Assembly (NCBI GenBank): GCA_964034945.1
Contig: OZ035961.1
Location: 2,958,001-3,022,000 of the forward strand
From: Chrysopilus asiliformis
Lineage: Eukaryota; Arthropoda; Insecta; Diptera; Rhagionidae
Direction of reading: 5' to 3'
Length of the DNA stretch: 64,000 bases
Position 1 is the first letter of the stretch. Each line of letters opens with the position of its first letter. Shown piece by piece: positions 1 to 12,127 of the stretch. The notes beneath the pieces were generated by a model, which saw only the letters and a list, made by a program, of their open reading frames with translations, ran no database searches and had not been told where the DNA came from. The position numbers and the translations under genes are program-made.

Positions 1-1089
1 ATACCAAGGATATCAATTCAACAGTATTCATATGCTAAGGACATACGTTGCTTTTGTAAAAGTAAATATAGCTATGGTGGCCGTGTGGTGACACTATGGT
101 GACACTCTCATTAATTTCATGAATTCAGGATGTATCAGTACTTGTCGCTATAATGGTGCTTCTCGTCTTTAAATATCCACATTCACGATAAATTGGCGCG
201 ATGGTTACCTAGCGATCTATGTGCGGAAAATCAATACTCAATTAGCTATCTTGGAAAACCCATACCGCATATAAATCAATGAGGTCTATTCCAACAACCG
301 CAAATACTTCAGTGGTTTCACTATAACGAATGATAATATTTTGAATTTTAATCAAAGAGCTATTTATAAATGCAAATTTTGCATTTTATTTTGAAAATCT
401 GATTAATTGGCAATTAAATTACTACAATGCAATATTCTTAAGGTAAAAAGCAACATTTGTGAGCCGTGCCTCAATAATTTTATTCTCCAGTCTCATATTT
501 ATGGGAAAAACGGCATAGTGGCCAAATATAAAAGTCATTCCTATAAAAAAATGTAATATTCTTATTTTTTGTGTAATCATTCCCAAAATTCTTGCACAGA
601 CTCCAACGTGTTATATTGCAGAGATTACTGCATATGTTAGACTGGTTACGACAAAATATAGGGCAACATTCCCTTTTGTGAAAGGAATGAATTCTATAAA
701 ACGTTGTAATGTCACTATTGATTTATTGGACTCTCAAACTTTTAAGACTTAATCTTTATTTAATGCTTAATCAATTCCGTCTGTTCGTCGTTATTATTTC
801 TTAAAAGTTCAACTATTCTCTATTTATATTTTCAATCGTCCTTGTCGTCGGTTCCTTTTTATTCTGTCAATCAAGTATTTATAGTTAAATAGACATCCCC
901 ACATTCTATGTGCGAGATAGCCTAATTTGAAATAGGATTCGTTCCTATAAATATAGCACCACTGCCTAGCCGAATAGGATTGAATACTGTTTTTATTGGA
1001 TTCTGGCCAATCTAAAGGCGATCGATAAAAATTCGAGTTATCGAATATAACAAGACAGGAAAGTTCGAGGGTCTTGAAAATATTTGAAA
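1..1089. other. No gene or clear repeat seen
   Basis: AT-rich sequence without a convincing exon or bounded element. It lies downstream (3' side) of Jdp exon 2 on the minus strand, so it is probably Jdp intron. I looked for the next J-domain exon here on the minus strand and did not find it. Confidence 0.5.
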
Positions 1090-1410
1090 CTAGCTTGCAT
1101 ACCCGTCGTTGCCGGGTTAAGTTTTTTCAATTTTTTTTGATGGTCTATGTTGGAGCTAAACTTCAGGCCAATCGGCTCGGTAGTTTCCCAGCGAAAGGGT
1201 AACATAGAGCAAGAGCTAAGTTTCGAGATCACTTTACCCCCTCCCCTTACTCCCCCCACCCCTAGCGCTACTTTTCCTTATGACTATGTTGGAACCAGAA
1301 CTACCACAGACACTCATGCCAAATTTCAAGTCAATCGGTCCAGCCGTTTCAGAGGAACAGACTGACAGACAGACAGACAGACACCAACTCATTTTTATAT
1401 ATTAGTATGA
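1090..1410 (-). mobile_element. Non-autonomous Helitron-like element
   Basis: Read on the minus strand, the element starts with TC (complement of 1409-1410) after an A, followed by an AT-rich stretch and a TCTG-rich tract. It ends in CTAG (1090-1093) before a T. Just before that end is a short hairpin, ACCCGGCAACGACGGGT. A-TC...hairpin...CTRR-T without a target duplication is the Helitron pattern. The interior shares blocks with 13146-13396 and 42600-43098. The whole 321 bp has no coding capacity, so it would depend on an autonomous partner. Confidence 0.7.
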
Positions 1411-1539
1411 TATCGAACCACTAGAGTAATAAAATGACCTTATAATTAAAAATATCAATACAAAATTTTCCTCTCCAATAATTGAAAATTTTTTCAAAAA
1501 AAAAAGCTGTATAGGAGGTACCCGTTACAGATACCGTTA

Positions 1540-1735
1540 ATTTTTCAAAAATTGATAGAAAACCAGAATTTATTCACAAAACATTTCAAGTCGCTAGGTC
1601 AACGCGTTCTTGACTTATTTAAGATACGCACAACGGACAGACCGACAGACAAATAGGTGGACATTCTTATGATTTAGCTTGAAACGGTAAGTTTCTACCT
1701 GTTCCGTTCTCGAATCGGTCTCCGTCATGGACACA
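1540..1735 (+). repeat. Dispersed repeat fragment (copy 1 of 2)
   Basis: The segment runs from a 'gatagaaaacc' block through 'aagtcgctagg', a short GACAGACCGACAGAC tract and 'gaaacgg...tctccgtc'. A diverged copy lies in reverse orientation at 56279-56460. No ends or target duplication could be fixed, so the class is unknown; a retroelement 3' tail is possible. Confidence 0.5.
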
Positions 1736-2267
1736 ATAATTTCCTTTTATAACAGAGGAAAAGAAAAATCGTATTATAAACAAATATGGGGAAAATCCGA
1801 TTTAGTTATTTTTAGATCATCATTTGATTTGGAAAGAAAAGGAAATTCACGAATTACACAACAATAACCTTTTCATCTTTAAAAAAAAAAAGGATTTTCA
1901 TGTTAAATCTTTTGGAAATTATTTGCAGCCCTACAAATACACTTTTTGCACATCTATACAATTTAAACGAGAGGAAACAATTTAAAACTTTTGCTGTTTG
2001 ATTGGATATTTAAGCTTTATCTATACAGACATTTTCACAGGCAACATTAATGGTAAACTTTAAAATAGTATTTGAATTATCAGATTTCAGATAGCCTTAC
2101 GCCATTACGGTAAAACTTTTTGCTGTTCAAATTGATTTTCAGGTAAAACATATAAAATCGAGAATTGTTGTTGCTTCCATCGGATGTACATTTGCTGTTA
2201 GTTTTTAACTTTTGCTTTTGCTGCTTAACTTTTGTTTGATCATCATTAACATAAAATCAATTTTTAC

Positions 2268-2369
2268 CTTCAGTTTCTGGAATTTCGACTCAGCATCCTT
2301 TTCTCCATCATTTTTATCGGGATGGTGCTGCAATGCCAGAATTTTATATTCGGCCTGAATTTGTTCCAC
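2268..2369 (-). CDS. Jdp: Jdp/DNAJC12-like J-domain protein, exon 2 (partial gene)
   Basis: This exon encodes 34 residues (30-63 of the protein) carrying the core of a J domain. The helix II stretch [14 protein letters not shown] is followed by the invariant HPD (residues 45-47) in ALQHHPDKN, then the start of helix III, ending FQKLK. J domains use HPD to stimulate Hsp70 ATPase. The exon is bounded on the minus strand by an acceptor (tttatag) and a donor (gtaaaaat). Both junctions are phase 0, and exon 1 (24536-24622) joins in frame as NSS|VEQ. The combined N-terminus fits the DNAJC12/Jdp family, small J proteins without Gly/Phe or zinc-finger regions. The rest of helix III, helix IV and the C-terminal half are missing and must lie left of the window. 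Confidence 0.9.
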
Positions 2370-2604
2370 CTATAAATTCAAAAAGGAAAATATTATTTAT
2401 CATTAAATAAATGTTTGTTCGGATTTTGTAAATATTTCGAGTCAGAATTTTTATAACGTGGATTGATTTTATTCAAATGATAACTTTTACAATTATTGAT
2501 GTTTGTTTGTTAACGTTTTTTTTCTGAAAGCTTTTGATTAGCGCTTCAAAGCAAGCAAAGTCCGGCTCCATGAAATATGGCCTAGTTTTAAAAACAAAAT
2601 GAAA

Positions 2605-2950
2605 AACATAACAAAAGCAATAATTGCCAATCTGGCAATTTTTGCCCATTAACGAACTTAGCCTCGCATTTTACGAAAAACGGATCTGTGCAAAATTTCA
2701 AGTCTGTAGCTCAATCCGTGCGCCCGCAATCCGCGCCACAGACAGACGGACAGACGGACGGACAGACTAACGGACAGACTAACGGATGGACGGACGGACA
2801 GACTAACGGATGGACGGATAATAATTTAATTATTTTTATCATTCTAAACACACTGGTGTAATTCATTTTTGTATGTGATGACGGGATCTTGGCGTTACAA
2901 ACGGTAAGGCAAAGTTAGTATACCCTTTGGGTTCACCATACGGGTATAAA
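2605..2950 (+). repeat. Octamer-array repeat family, copy A (internally deleted)
   Basis: It starts AACATAACAAAAGC, then the family's 5' hairpin ATAATTGCC/GGCAATT, and ends CACCATACGGGTATAAA. Compared with full copies it jumps from the 5' hairpin straight to 'tttttgcccattaacg', so about 200 bp of the 5' half is lost, including the block with ACCCGTATGGTGAT. The array (about 2742-2818) mixes GACAGACG units with 'gacagactaacg' variants. Confidence 0.75.
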
Positions 2951-3224
2951 TAGATCAAAAATGTTATACGAAAAAAGTAATACGGAAAATCAACCAAAAC
3001 CGGCAGTAAAAACGAAAAATTACTTTATTCGTAATATTGGAGTAGGGGAAAAATCCCCCAAAAATGAGAATAGGGGTTAGTTCATAATTAATTTTTCAAC
3101 TGAGATTTTTGTTTCAAGAAAATGAGGAAAGAGTTTAATACTGAAAAAAGAACCTTGAACTGAAGCCAACTCTGTTAGTTTCGGGAATAGGGTCTCAAAA
3201 CTGGTCTGGCTTAATAGTTTAGAA

Positions 3225-3780
3225 AAGGGGCCATCAATGTAACTGTCGCTACCTTTACAATCAAAATTTATAATGAAACACAACCTTCCACGGCAATGGC
3301 TTGACACGAACTGATTTAAAATGAAATGCGTCATGCTACTATTGCACCGATTCCAACTCAAAGCACGATTCGTTTTATTCCTGCGATCAGAAGCCGCAAC
3401 ACACAAGCATTACAGCATACAATAAAAGGTCGATTATAGTGGCTACCATAGATATCCTACTACTAGATCAAGCCATTTGCTATCTCAAATAGACCACTGA
3501 AACGTCAAAAAGTTATGACGAGAAAAAGGGACAAAGCTAGTAAATTCTGGGAAAAAATGCTTATGCAGGTCCCCGACGGAATATTATTTCAGAACTGATT
3601 CGAACATCTGACATCACTAAAGTTCCAAGAAAAAATGAGACAACCATAGTCACGCTGTCCCATATTTTTGGTATGGAATTGTTCGAGTGCCGCGATCTAG
3701 TAGTAGGATATCTGTGGTGGCTACGCTGTTAAAGCCAATCTGTGTGATGAGCCAGCCGAGCCACTAGCTGATGATGCCTG
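3225..3780. mobile_element. hAT-type MITE, interrupted by a second MITE
   Basis: The element is flanked by an 8-bp direct repeat gtttagaa (3217-3224 and 3781-3788). Its ends are imperfect inverted copies: aaggggccatc on the left, while the right end reads CAGGCATCATC when reversed. A copy in the opposite orientation at 25825-26128 has its own 8-bp repeat. Eight-bp target duplications with ends starting CAGG are typical of hAT elements. The 3447-3716 MITE splits this copy; without it the element would be about 278 bp. No coding capacity. Confidence 0.8.
3447..3716. mobile_element. MITE with CAYAGATATCC ends and 8-bp TSD, copy 1
   Basis: Ends are CATAGATATCCTACTACTAG and, on the right, its inverse (differing at position 3). 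The flanking 8-bp repeat gtggctac occurs at 3439-3446 and 3717-3724. The empty site is present in the related element at 25825-26128, where only one gtggctac occurs, proving the insertion. A second copy with its own 8-bp repeat is at 48921-49275. The 8-bp duplication suggests hAT. Confidence 0.88.
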
Positions 3781-3788
3781 GTTTAGAA

Positions 3789-5365
3789 GTTTTCCTTTAA
3801 TTTGGTGTATTAAAACAAATCTACCTAAATTTTAGTAAAAAAAAATCTGAATTTTGCAAAAAAAAAAAAAAAAAATAAGTGCGATTCACTATTTTGAGAT
3901 TGGAGGCTTTGCAAAACTTCTTGTAAATCTTAAAAAATCGTCGCAGGATTTTTCCTTCTATTGTTTGGACGAAATTGAAAATAGACCTTTCGAAAAAAAT
4001 TGATTAACTTCATAAATTCGTGTTAAAATTAAGTTCCAAAACGTCGAACATTATAAAAGTTAAAATCAATCATAAATCCTGAAGTAGGCTTTAGAATTCA
4101 CGACCTTTTTATTATTAAAATAAATAATTTGACAAATTCGGATCAATATTTTCTATGCGCGTTTTTAATGATGTGTTAATCCGTTTGTAATGCCACAAAT
4201 TGAATTCGTTTTTTGTTTCAATACAAAATTAACAAAAGATTTCATCGAAAAAAGTATACTTATATTGGAAAAAAGACCCCAAAATACCTCAGAGCTTAAT
4301 CGTAAAAGAGCAAACAAAATTTTCTCCTGTTAAAGTATACCAATATAATGATTGATAAATATTGTAAATATCGCATGGCAGGAAATGTTTATTATTTTGT
4401 GAAAAGAGATTTATTTTTCATTATCTACTATACCACTTATTTCAGTTTTTTTTTTTGATATGCGTGTGGTGGTAAATGAAAAAAAAAATAAGTTTATACG
4501 AAATATCGATTATAGGCCTGACATTTCTCTGAATTATTGAGAATCATTGCGTAATTGAAGAAAAGATTACTTCTGTTGATAATAATACTTAGGTATAGAA
4601 GCGTAATTGGCCATTTATCGCACTAAACATATATATATATATTTTTATATTTTGTATCTCTTCTATTCGACAAATCTCTAAGATTATTTGAGTCCATAAG
4701 AAGCTTTCCGTAAGTGTATGTCACTACGAGTAACAAAAACATAAATAATACGCAGATAGACTCCATTGGCCTATAAAACTCACATTGTTAGAATAATTCA
4801 TTGATTCTAGCTAAAAATAAATCCATTGTTTTTCCCCCATTCTTCGGTTACGTTATTCTTAACGTTTACGTACTTACAAGTTGTAGTAGAGTAAGGATAT
4901 AAATCATGCCCGGGAGTAAGAAACTTCTTCAACAGGATATAGAAGAGCTTTTACTTCAACGCAACATAATGTCTAAAGTTTCAATGATAATATACGACAG
5001 CGTTTATGTTAAATATGATACATGACTAAGGGATTAACGTAACAGAACCTGCAACATTAAGGAATACGTCTGATTTTGTAATGTTTATACTGTCAAAATA
5101 TCTTTGAGGCTATCAAAAATGTCTGTTTTCAGGAAAATTAAAAAAAAACTTTTTACACTCTTTGCGAGAATCATATAGTAGGACACAAAAATGAACTACA
5201 ACAGGGTGTTTGGGATGCCAAAGATTTCGCTTGTGCGTCCTGTCAGTCTGTCCATAACTCCCGAATGAATTGGGCTAGTCGCTTGAAAATTTACACAGAT
5301 AGATTTTTCGTTAAAAGTATGGCTAAGTCAAAGTAACCAGCAGATCAGCAGGTAAAGATTTATCT
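3789..5365. other. No gene; weak repeat remnant at 5204-5340
   Basis: AT-rich intron sequence. A poly-A run lies near 3859-3876. A 39-codon open frame beginning near 4906 (MPGSKKLLQQ...) has no splice signals or recognisable homology. Around 5204-5340 a block with 'cctgtcagtctgtc' and 'agatttttcgttaaa' faintly resembles the octamer-array family in reverse, too diverged to bound. Confidence 0.4.
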
Positions 5366-5373
5366 GATTCACC

Positions 5374-6395
5374 TTACCCTTGGAGCACAATGAACGCAAC
5401 CATCACGCACCCAAATGTCACTTACGAGTTTATTTCACAGAAATGCTTTTGAGTGAGCACAGTGAACGCATTGAATGCAACCATCGACGCAAAAGTTGCC
5501 AAACTTTGAACTTTAACGCAACAACTCTGCGTTGACAGTTCATAAAGTGAGGTTGGGGAAATGTCGTTCGAGGAAAAATTGATAGCCTTAGTGCAATAAC
5601 ATACAAATAACAAAGATAAAGACCAACAAAGCAAATTATCGCTTCAAAATCTCCCATTTTTTATATATTTTTATACTTTAGTTCACTTTTAATGTTTCTG
5701 TGTTTGTCTCACAACGCAACAGACGACGCTTCTAACCGCTCCTGAACTGCGTTGCGTGACAGTTCGAAGCGTCCTTAAGGTGGGTTTAGAAACACGAGCA
5801 TTTTCATTTTTACTGGCAAAGTGAGTGAAATGCCAGATTTCTTATGACTTTTTCACCAAGTGGGAAAGGGACGGGAAACCACTCAGTAAAAATTTTACTG
5901 GAAATTTTGCTTGCATGTAGTGGTTTTACTATCCATAATTTTCGTCGACGATAGGAAAGTTATGGCAGTAAACAACAACAAACACATTGGACTTCCTCGC
6001 CCTGCCAGCAAAATGTTACCCCTGAATTATGGGGAATTATGGCAGCCAGCAAAAGTAAGGTTAAGTTCGATGTTTATTTGAAAGCTACGCATTTTAAATG
6101 GAAAGTGGAGGTAATAATAATTATGTTATTAATTGTAACATCACACAAAATGATTTTGTTAGGTGAAATTGAAGTGCTAACAAACGTATTGCTGTGAGAA
6201 GGTGATGTGCAGTGACAGTTCGCCATAAAGTGGAAGGGAAAGTACGTGTGAGACACTGATGTGATCGACTTTTTGCGCACGTAAATTTGAATTTCGCTAT
6301 CCCGCTCACTTTGCCAGTAAAAATGAAAATGCTCGTGTTTCTAAACCCACCTTTAGTTGCGGCTTGGTTGCGTTCATTGTGCTCCAAGGGTAAAA
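5374..6395. mobile_element. MITE with 8-bp TSD, carrying a nested MITE
   Basis: The 8-bp repeat gattcacc flanks the element (5366-5373 and 6396-6403). The terminal inverted repeats start TTACCCTTGGAGCACAATGA and continue for about 30 bp (the right end has two extra bases, TTTTACCC). The motif 'tgaacgca..tgcaaccatc' recurs several times in the left half. Without the nested element (5778-6352) it is about 445 bp. The 8-bp duplication is consistent with hAT-like transposition. Confidence 0.82.
5778..6352. mobile_element. PIF/Harbinger-type MITE, TTA target, nested
   Basis: Near-perfect inverted repeats of about 47 bp open AGGTGGGTTTAGAAACACGA after one extra A on the left, and close the element at 6352. 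TTA is duplicated at 5775-5777 and 6353-6355. Three-bp TTA/TAA duplications are characteristic of PIF/Harbinger. The near-identical arms indicate a fairly recent insertion into the older element around it. No transposase frame is present. Confidence 0.82.
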
Positions 6396-6711
6396 GATTC
6401 ACCTGAAGTGGGCATGGCGCGCAAAGAGGGATGGGAGAGCCACTCAAGAGTTTTGTTCCACTGACAAAGATGCAAACAGAAAATTTTTTCAGTGCTGTTC
6501 AGTTTTGGTTCAAGGGTGATTAGGATTTCTGGTTTTAGGTTTTGGTTCCTGAAATTCCAAAAATTTGGTTCTGGTTTTTCAAATTTCAAACATGTGGTTC
6601 TGGTTTTGATATCTAAAATCTCAAAAATTTGGCCTAGTGCAACGTCACTTTGACAAATAATGGTGTGTGAACTTAAACTACTTGGATTACCTATACTTTG
6701 GCTAAGTGTTT

Positions 6712-6770
6712 GAATCGGGCAAAATCGGGCAAAATCGGGCAAAATCGGGCAAAATCGGGCAAAATCGGGC
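6712..6770 (+). repeat. Tandem decamer (aaaatcgggc)n
   Basis: Five perfect aaaatcgggc units plus a partial preceding unit (tgaatcgggc). No coding or regulatory role is evident. Confidence 0.95.
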
Positions 6771-8207
6771 TATTCCTTTCCTTTCCACCATGCAAAAGAA
6801 ATAGGTTTTTGTTATTTTCCCAAAAACGGTGAGTCGTGAAAGGTTAAATGTACTTAGAATATGATTTTACATAACTCTTCCCAACATTACAATTCAAGAG
6901 ACCAGTTCCCCCGCCCCTCCCCCTAAACAGATAATATAGAGTATCTGACAATCTGGTAATTGTAGCTTATCTTATGTTTTAAGACAAGCCATACGAAAAA
7001 ATAAGGGTATGAGGACAGGAAAACACAGATTTTCCCTGTTTCATCTGGCTCAACTATTCAGAGGGAACAAGTCATATTTCAGCTCAATCGGCCGAGTGGT
7101 TTTGGAGTCACAGTATGTGTGTGATCTCAAATTCTTCTTTCGTATAATTGACTTTTTTTTCACATTTGTTGCTTGTTTCTTTTGTACTTTTTCTGGAAGT
7201 CTAAGCATCTCCTGGTTCCAACTTAAATTACCATAGTGTTACCACATCAATATAAAATATTACCCTAACCGCTAACATTTTCCGCTTAGATTTAATTTAT
7301 AAAAATAAACTCATTCATAATTCCTTTTCGAAAAAACAAGGATTTCTGCAATAAATTGTTCTAACAAGAATTGAGAGAAAAAGCACAAGGAAAAATCACC
7401 AAATGAAATTGAATTTCAATTTCATATAAAATCAAGTCAAAGTCAATTTCACTCAACTGAAATGAGATCCTTCAATGCCAAATGCCTTTTGTCGTCCTTT
7501 ACCCAGGATATTGAATTCATCCAATTTTCCCAACTAAAATTCTGACATTTAAAAGATTTTCAGTGGCTTCCATTTGTTCGGAATAATGGCGATGGCTCAT
7601 TTAACCGCGGAAATGAAAATCTTTCCCCTTTTATGCAAATATTAAGCAATGGCAATATTTAAATTATAGTAACAAATTCTGTAAGAATAAACTTTATGCG
7701 ATCGATGATATTTTTTGTAATGGGATTTCCCATGAAAAATAATCGTTATTGTCTTGTAGTCTAGTTAGGTTAAGACAACGGTTAAAGGACAACAAGACTT
7801 AAAAGTAATATTTTGACATAATTAATCATCCTAGTGTACATAAAAATATTTATGATGTAGCAACGTTTTGTAGATTTTAGGGCGGTATACGTGCAGAAAC
7901 CTTAGCCAGTAATTAAGTAGGTCTTTCAATTTATTTAATGTGCCTATAATATATTATTCAATGTCACATTTAATGGATACTGGATCTCATCTTTGGCAGT
8001 TACAACTTTGAAAAAGTTTATTTTAATAACATGCCGTTAATGTTATGTAATTGCGTACGTAATTCAGAGTAATAAAAAGGGAGAAGGATGAAATTTTGCA
8101 TGCGAAATACATGTTAAAATAAATAATATAGAAAATATCAATTTGACGTGATTCAACGAATTATTAAAATTTGGAAAACACAAAAAAGCCGCGATATTAT
8201 CTAAACA
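6771..8207. other. No gene or bounded element seen
   Basis: AT-rich intron sequence. A small palindrome-like cluster (gaaattgaatttcaatttc) lies near 7405-7423. Nothing else can be supported. Confidence 0.4.
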
Positions 8208-8701
8208 TAGAGTGACCATATTTTTTCTTGGTCGGTTTGCTAAAAAAGTGTGTATCTACAAAACAAAATATAACTTGGACCAAAATTTGATTCAGGCAAA
8301 AAACATTTAAAAAATTGGCGCTGCATGCTAAATTTTTTAATCAAAATGCGGCGTAATGATTTGAGCCACGAGCCACACAGTCTCAAGTCAAGATTTATTC
8401 CTATTTTCGTGCTTTTCCACGTTGCATAAATAAAGGTAATTGAAAATTTAAAAATATGAAAACTTTTTTTTAAATATATGCCCTAAGCGGAAATTTGCTG
8501 AAAAACTGCGCCGCAGGCAAAAAATATTAAATTTACAGTAATTCTCAGTCAAAGTGGAGTTTGTTTTGCTAATTTATTGATAGTTATTTTTCAGCTTTTA
8601 GTAATTTTTAACACCGGGACACAGGTCTAGTTTCCGGGACGCTGCAAAAACATCCCAAGTTTGGGATTGTTCTGGCAAATCTGGGACATGTGATTGTCCT
8701 A
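8208..8701. mobile_element. Old TIR element of the TAGGGTGACCAT family
   Basis: It starts tagagtgaccat and ends atgtgattgtccta, which is the imperfect inverse. The interior near the right end has the block 'gtttccgggacgctgc...gggattgttctgg', also found at 25708-26520 and 16690-16865. Diverged ends and lack of a clear duplication indicate an old copy. Confidence 0.5.
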
Positions 8702-9010
8702 TCGAAATATTATAACGAGCTTTCTGTAAAAAAAACGTTACAATTCTATGATATTATGGCGGCGACATTAAACTTAACATAAAATCCAGCTTAATCCACC
8801 TTTCTTAGACAATCTAACTTCATATGATGAATATAATTGGGTTTAATGTCGAATTTTTGTATACAAAAACATTGAAAAACCCGAGAACCAATTGATGTAG
8901 AGTGTTGAAATTTGGCATGGAGCAAGCTTTGATCGAAAGAGAAACCCCTTCCGAAAATGGCAAAAATTGAACCAGCGTTTCCCCCCTCAAAAACAAATGA
9001 AAAATTTTGT

Positions 9011-9274
9011 TGCGATTTTCTCGAAAACGGTTCGTTTTGTTTTCCAAAAACGGCGTTCTCTGAGACGAAAACAGATTTCTAATGCAAAAAACCGCGTCAA
9101 AATCTGTTAAGGTTTACTGGTAGAAGTCGATCTTACTAATTTCGTTGCATATGAACGAACCCACGAACACATACAAACGTGCTGCTCATTGTCCTGGGGA
9201 CATATGGGGCTCCGTTATGATTTCGGCTTTTCAAGTGATATGAATAACTTTCTTATATGTAAGAAAGGTAAAAA
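9011..9274. repeat. Dispersed repeat (pair with 38319-38586)
   Basis: It opens tgcgattttctcgaaaac and passes through 'gttaaggtttactgg.agaagtcgatctta' and 'acgaacacatac', to end in a short inverted motif ctttcttatatgtaagaaag followed by gtaaa. The copy at 38319-38586 has the same order. Ends are not fixed and the class is unknown. Confidence 0.6.
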
Positions 9275-9903
9275 CGTAAGAAAGTACTACGAGAGGGGGG
9301 AGATGAGGTCACTAAACAAAGTTAAAAAAAGGAAATTTCCCAAGGTTTCCTTCAAAGAAATTTCCTAAAATTATTTATGAAAAAACTTATCGTCAAAATG
9401 TAAATATCTTAAGAGTATTTTCATTGAAATTTCATTTAAAAATGAATATAAAAGGTCGAAAAGTACTGAAAATGCATTTTGCAGCATTATCGTTCTATTA
9501 AAAAGCTGTTGTGAGTAATGAAATTCCATTAAGAAAATTGCTGTAATAATCTAAGTAAGTTAGTTTCCAAGGATCTTTTGCTGTGTAGTATAAATGCAAG
9601 ATTTTTGATGCCTGGCAAGTTGCTTACTAACATTTTCGTGAAACCTAATTAAATATGCAAAGAAATGGCATTTCTTAATCCTCATGAACATACATACGAG
9701 AAGCAAAGTGATAGACGAGAACCACACTCAGAAGAATGTTAAGAATCAACCATAACGAAGGGAATTGTTTATTTCCATTTTGTTTTGTTAACTTCTACTC
9801 CACTTCAAAGTCTTTTAAATTAAAGTGAGGGCGGGAAAAGCCACAACATCCTTTTGGTTTGTTCTAACAAAAACGCGTGACATCATAAAGACGTTTCGTC
9901 TTA

Positions 9904-10349
9904 CACAGCCTTTACACGCATCTGTAGAGCTGACACAGTCGCTGACACAGTCTCGTGTAAATGCTTACTGGCACTGACAAGTCTGTACTGACGGGACATT
10001 TTTGTAGTCAGTACAGACAGCCATTTCAGACATTTCAGACTTCTAAGATGGCGGAAAATGAAGAATTTGAAGTAAATCTATTAAATTATTGTGAATTCAC
10101 TGTTTTTAATTCTTTTTTTTACTTTTAGAACTCTTAGCTGGCGAAAGAAGACTAACTAGGAACGAGATAATTAAAATAATGAAGCATACGAACAAAATTC
10201 ATGCCTCTGGAATACGAATGTTACAAACGAAGTCATTTTGAAAATTAACTGGCTGCCAGTTCGTTAAATGTCTTCTAATTCGTTGTCAGTAATTTGACAT
10301 TTGGAGTCTGTGCTACTGACAGACTTTATAGTCGCGTGTAAAGGCCGGG
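9904..10349. mobile_element. Probable TTA-target MITE
   Basis: Ends are CACAGCCTTTACACGC on the left and, inverted on the right, CCCGGCCTTTACACGC, flanked by TTA (9901-9903 and 10350-10352). The interior has inverted 'ctgtactgac...gtcagtacag'. A wider 8-bp match (ataaagac at 9885-9892 and 10355-10362) gives an alternative boundary. The TTA reading is preferred because the repeats then sit exactly at the ends. Confidence 0.6.
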
Positions 10350-10352
10350 TTA

Positions 10353-11553
10353 GTATAAAGACTTGTCTGAAGACCTCCAACTTTATTCTTTCGTTCAACT
10401 TTGCTGCTTTTAAAGAAATGTTTACTATGAAAAAGGGCAGATATTCAGAGTGCTTAGCGAGGGAGATATTTAAAAAAAAAAAAAAAAATCCAAGATGGAA
10501 ACTTTGTTTTCGGCTCCTAATTAAGCTTAAAACGCTTTGATGTTTTACCGCAACCGAAATTTTACAAATTCAGTTGCATACATTGCCGTTTTATGTTTTA
10601 AAAAAAGTTTCTTTTGCATAAAACACTCTAATATTGATGAAAACTGTAGACATTTTCAGTAATTTCTTTCCTTTCTGAATTGAAAGCGAAGAATCTTTAA
10701 TTTGAATTGCCCCTGAAATTCTGAGAACAAGCATTTTCTGGACCGTCAGGTAAACTGTAGTCGGAAAACATCATAATTTACTTCGGTGGATCGTAAATCA
10801 AAGAAAGTAAATAAACATACGAAAGAAAATTTTGTTCCCAAGAATTCAATGCTCGAAATAAAGTTTTCCAAGATGATGCAAAGAAGGCCATAATTCTTGT
10901 TTAGGGTGAATACTTATTTACAAATAGCTTTTAATTGTAAATCCAAATTCAACTGAAGCTATCAATTGGCACTTATTTGAGAAATTCTGACAGGGAAAAT
11001 TGCAAAAAGTCTACTTTATTTAGCATAAAATGTGTCTGAAAAATGTAGAAACATTACTTAACTTTTATTTGCTATTCATTCTGTAAAAAATCATTTGGAT
11101 TTCAAGATTTTTGAAGCATTCGATCAACTTTTAATTTCTTTCGTGAAAGTAAATAAAATTTTGTTTTAAAGTTTTCACTAAAAAATTGTTCTAAGAAGGA
11201 AAAAAAAGTTTTTGGGTGTTATGTATCTGAAATAAAAGCGAGATGAATATATTTGTCTTGATTTTTCATGCTTTTGTCTTTGCTTTTAAGTCTAATACAC
11301 AACGATCAAAAAATTTTTTTTTTTTCCTTTCTAGTACCTACATTTAAAAAAAAAGTTTTTTTCTTTGAAATGTCGATTTTTATGAAGTAAACGAAATTAT
11401 GATTATTTTAAAACGAATTTATGATTATTTTACCGTTATTGCATTTAAGAGTCCACAGGATGAGTACTTGGCATAATCAATTAATACAACACGGTGCAAA
11501 TAGTTGTTTTTTGATATCATAATATCATACTAATATATAAAATATAAAAAAAA
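10353..11553. other. No gene or bounded element seen
   Basis: AT-rich intron sequence with poly-A and poly-T runs (for example near 10472-10488 and 11315-11326). No element ends were recognised. Confidence 0.4.
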
Positions 11554-12127
11554 AACATAACAAAAGCTATAATTGCCAATCTGGCAATTATTGAAAACCC
11601 GTATGGTGATATTCGTATCAAAATTCGAACAGTTGTACCAAAATTCCACTTTGAAGTCAAACTTTCCAATAAGATTTTTTAAAATTTATTCCAATCGGAT
11701 TTTAATGTATGGGAGTTTTATGTAGAATCATATCCTAAATAACTTTTGTTCTTGCACTTTTTTGATAAGATGCACCGTTTTTGAGATATTCAGAAAAAAA
11801 GTTTTCGTTCGTTCGAAAAAAAGTTTCGTTTTTCTAATGGTCCATTTTTGCCCATTAACGAACTTAGCCTCGCATTTTACGAAAAACGGCCCACGCAAAA
11901 TTTCAAGTCTCTAGCTCAATCCGTGCGCCCGCAATCCGCGGCAGACAGACGGACAGACGGACAGACGGACAGACGGACAGACGGACGGACATGCAGAAAT
12001 TAATTATTTTTATCATTCTAAACACACTGGTGTAATTCATTTTTATGTGTGATGACGGGATCTTGGCGTTACAAACGGTAAGGCAAATCTAATATACCCT
12101 TTGGTTTCACCATACGGGTATAAAAAT
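11554..12127 (+). repeat. Octamer-array repeat family, copy B (near full length)
   Basis: Reference-like copy. It has, in order: AACATAACAAAAGC; the hairpin ATAATTGCC-aatct-GGCAATTAT; ACCCGTATGGTGAT; about 300 bp of shared unique sequence; CAATCCGTGCGCCCGCAATC; the array (about 11941-11992); 'cattctaaacacactggtg'; and the end TTCACCATACGGGTATAAA. The 5' motif CCGTATGGTGA and 3' motif TCACCATACGG are inverted copies set inside the ends. Non-coding; no target duplication could be defined. Confidence 0.85.

Noticed and set aside
9885..10362. 8-bp duplication ataaagac as boundary of a hAT-like element
   Set aside because: The inverted repeats then lie about 10 bp inside the ends; the TTA boundary places them exactly at the termini.
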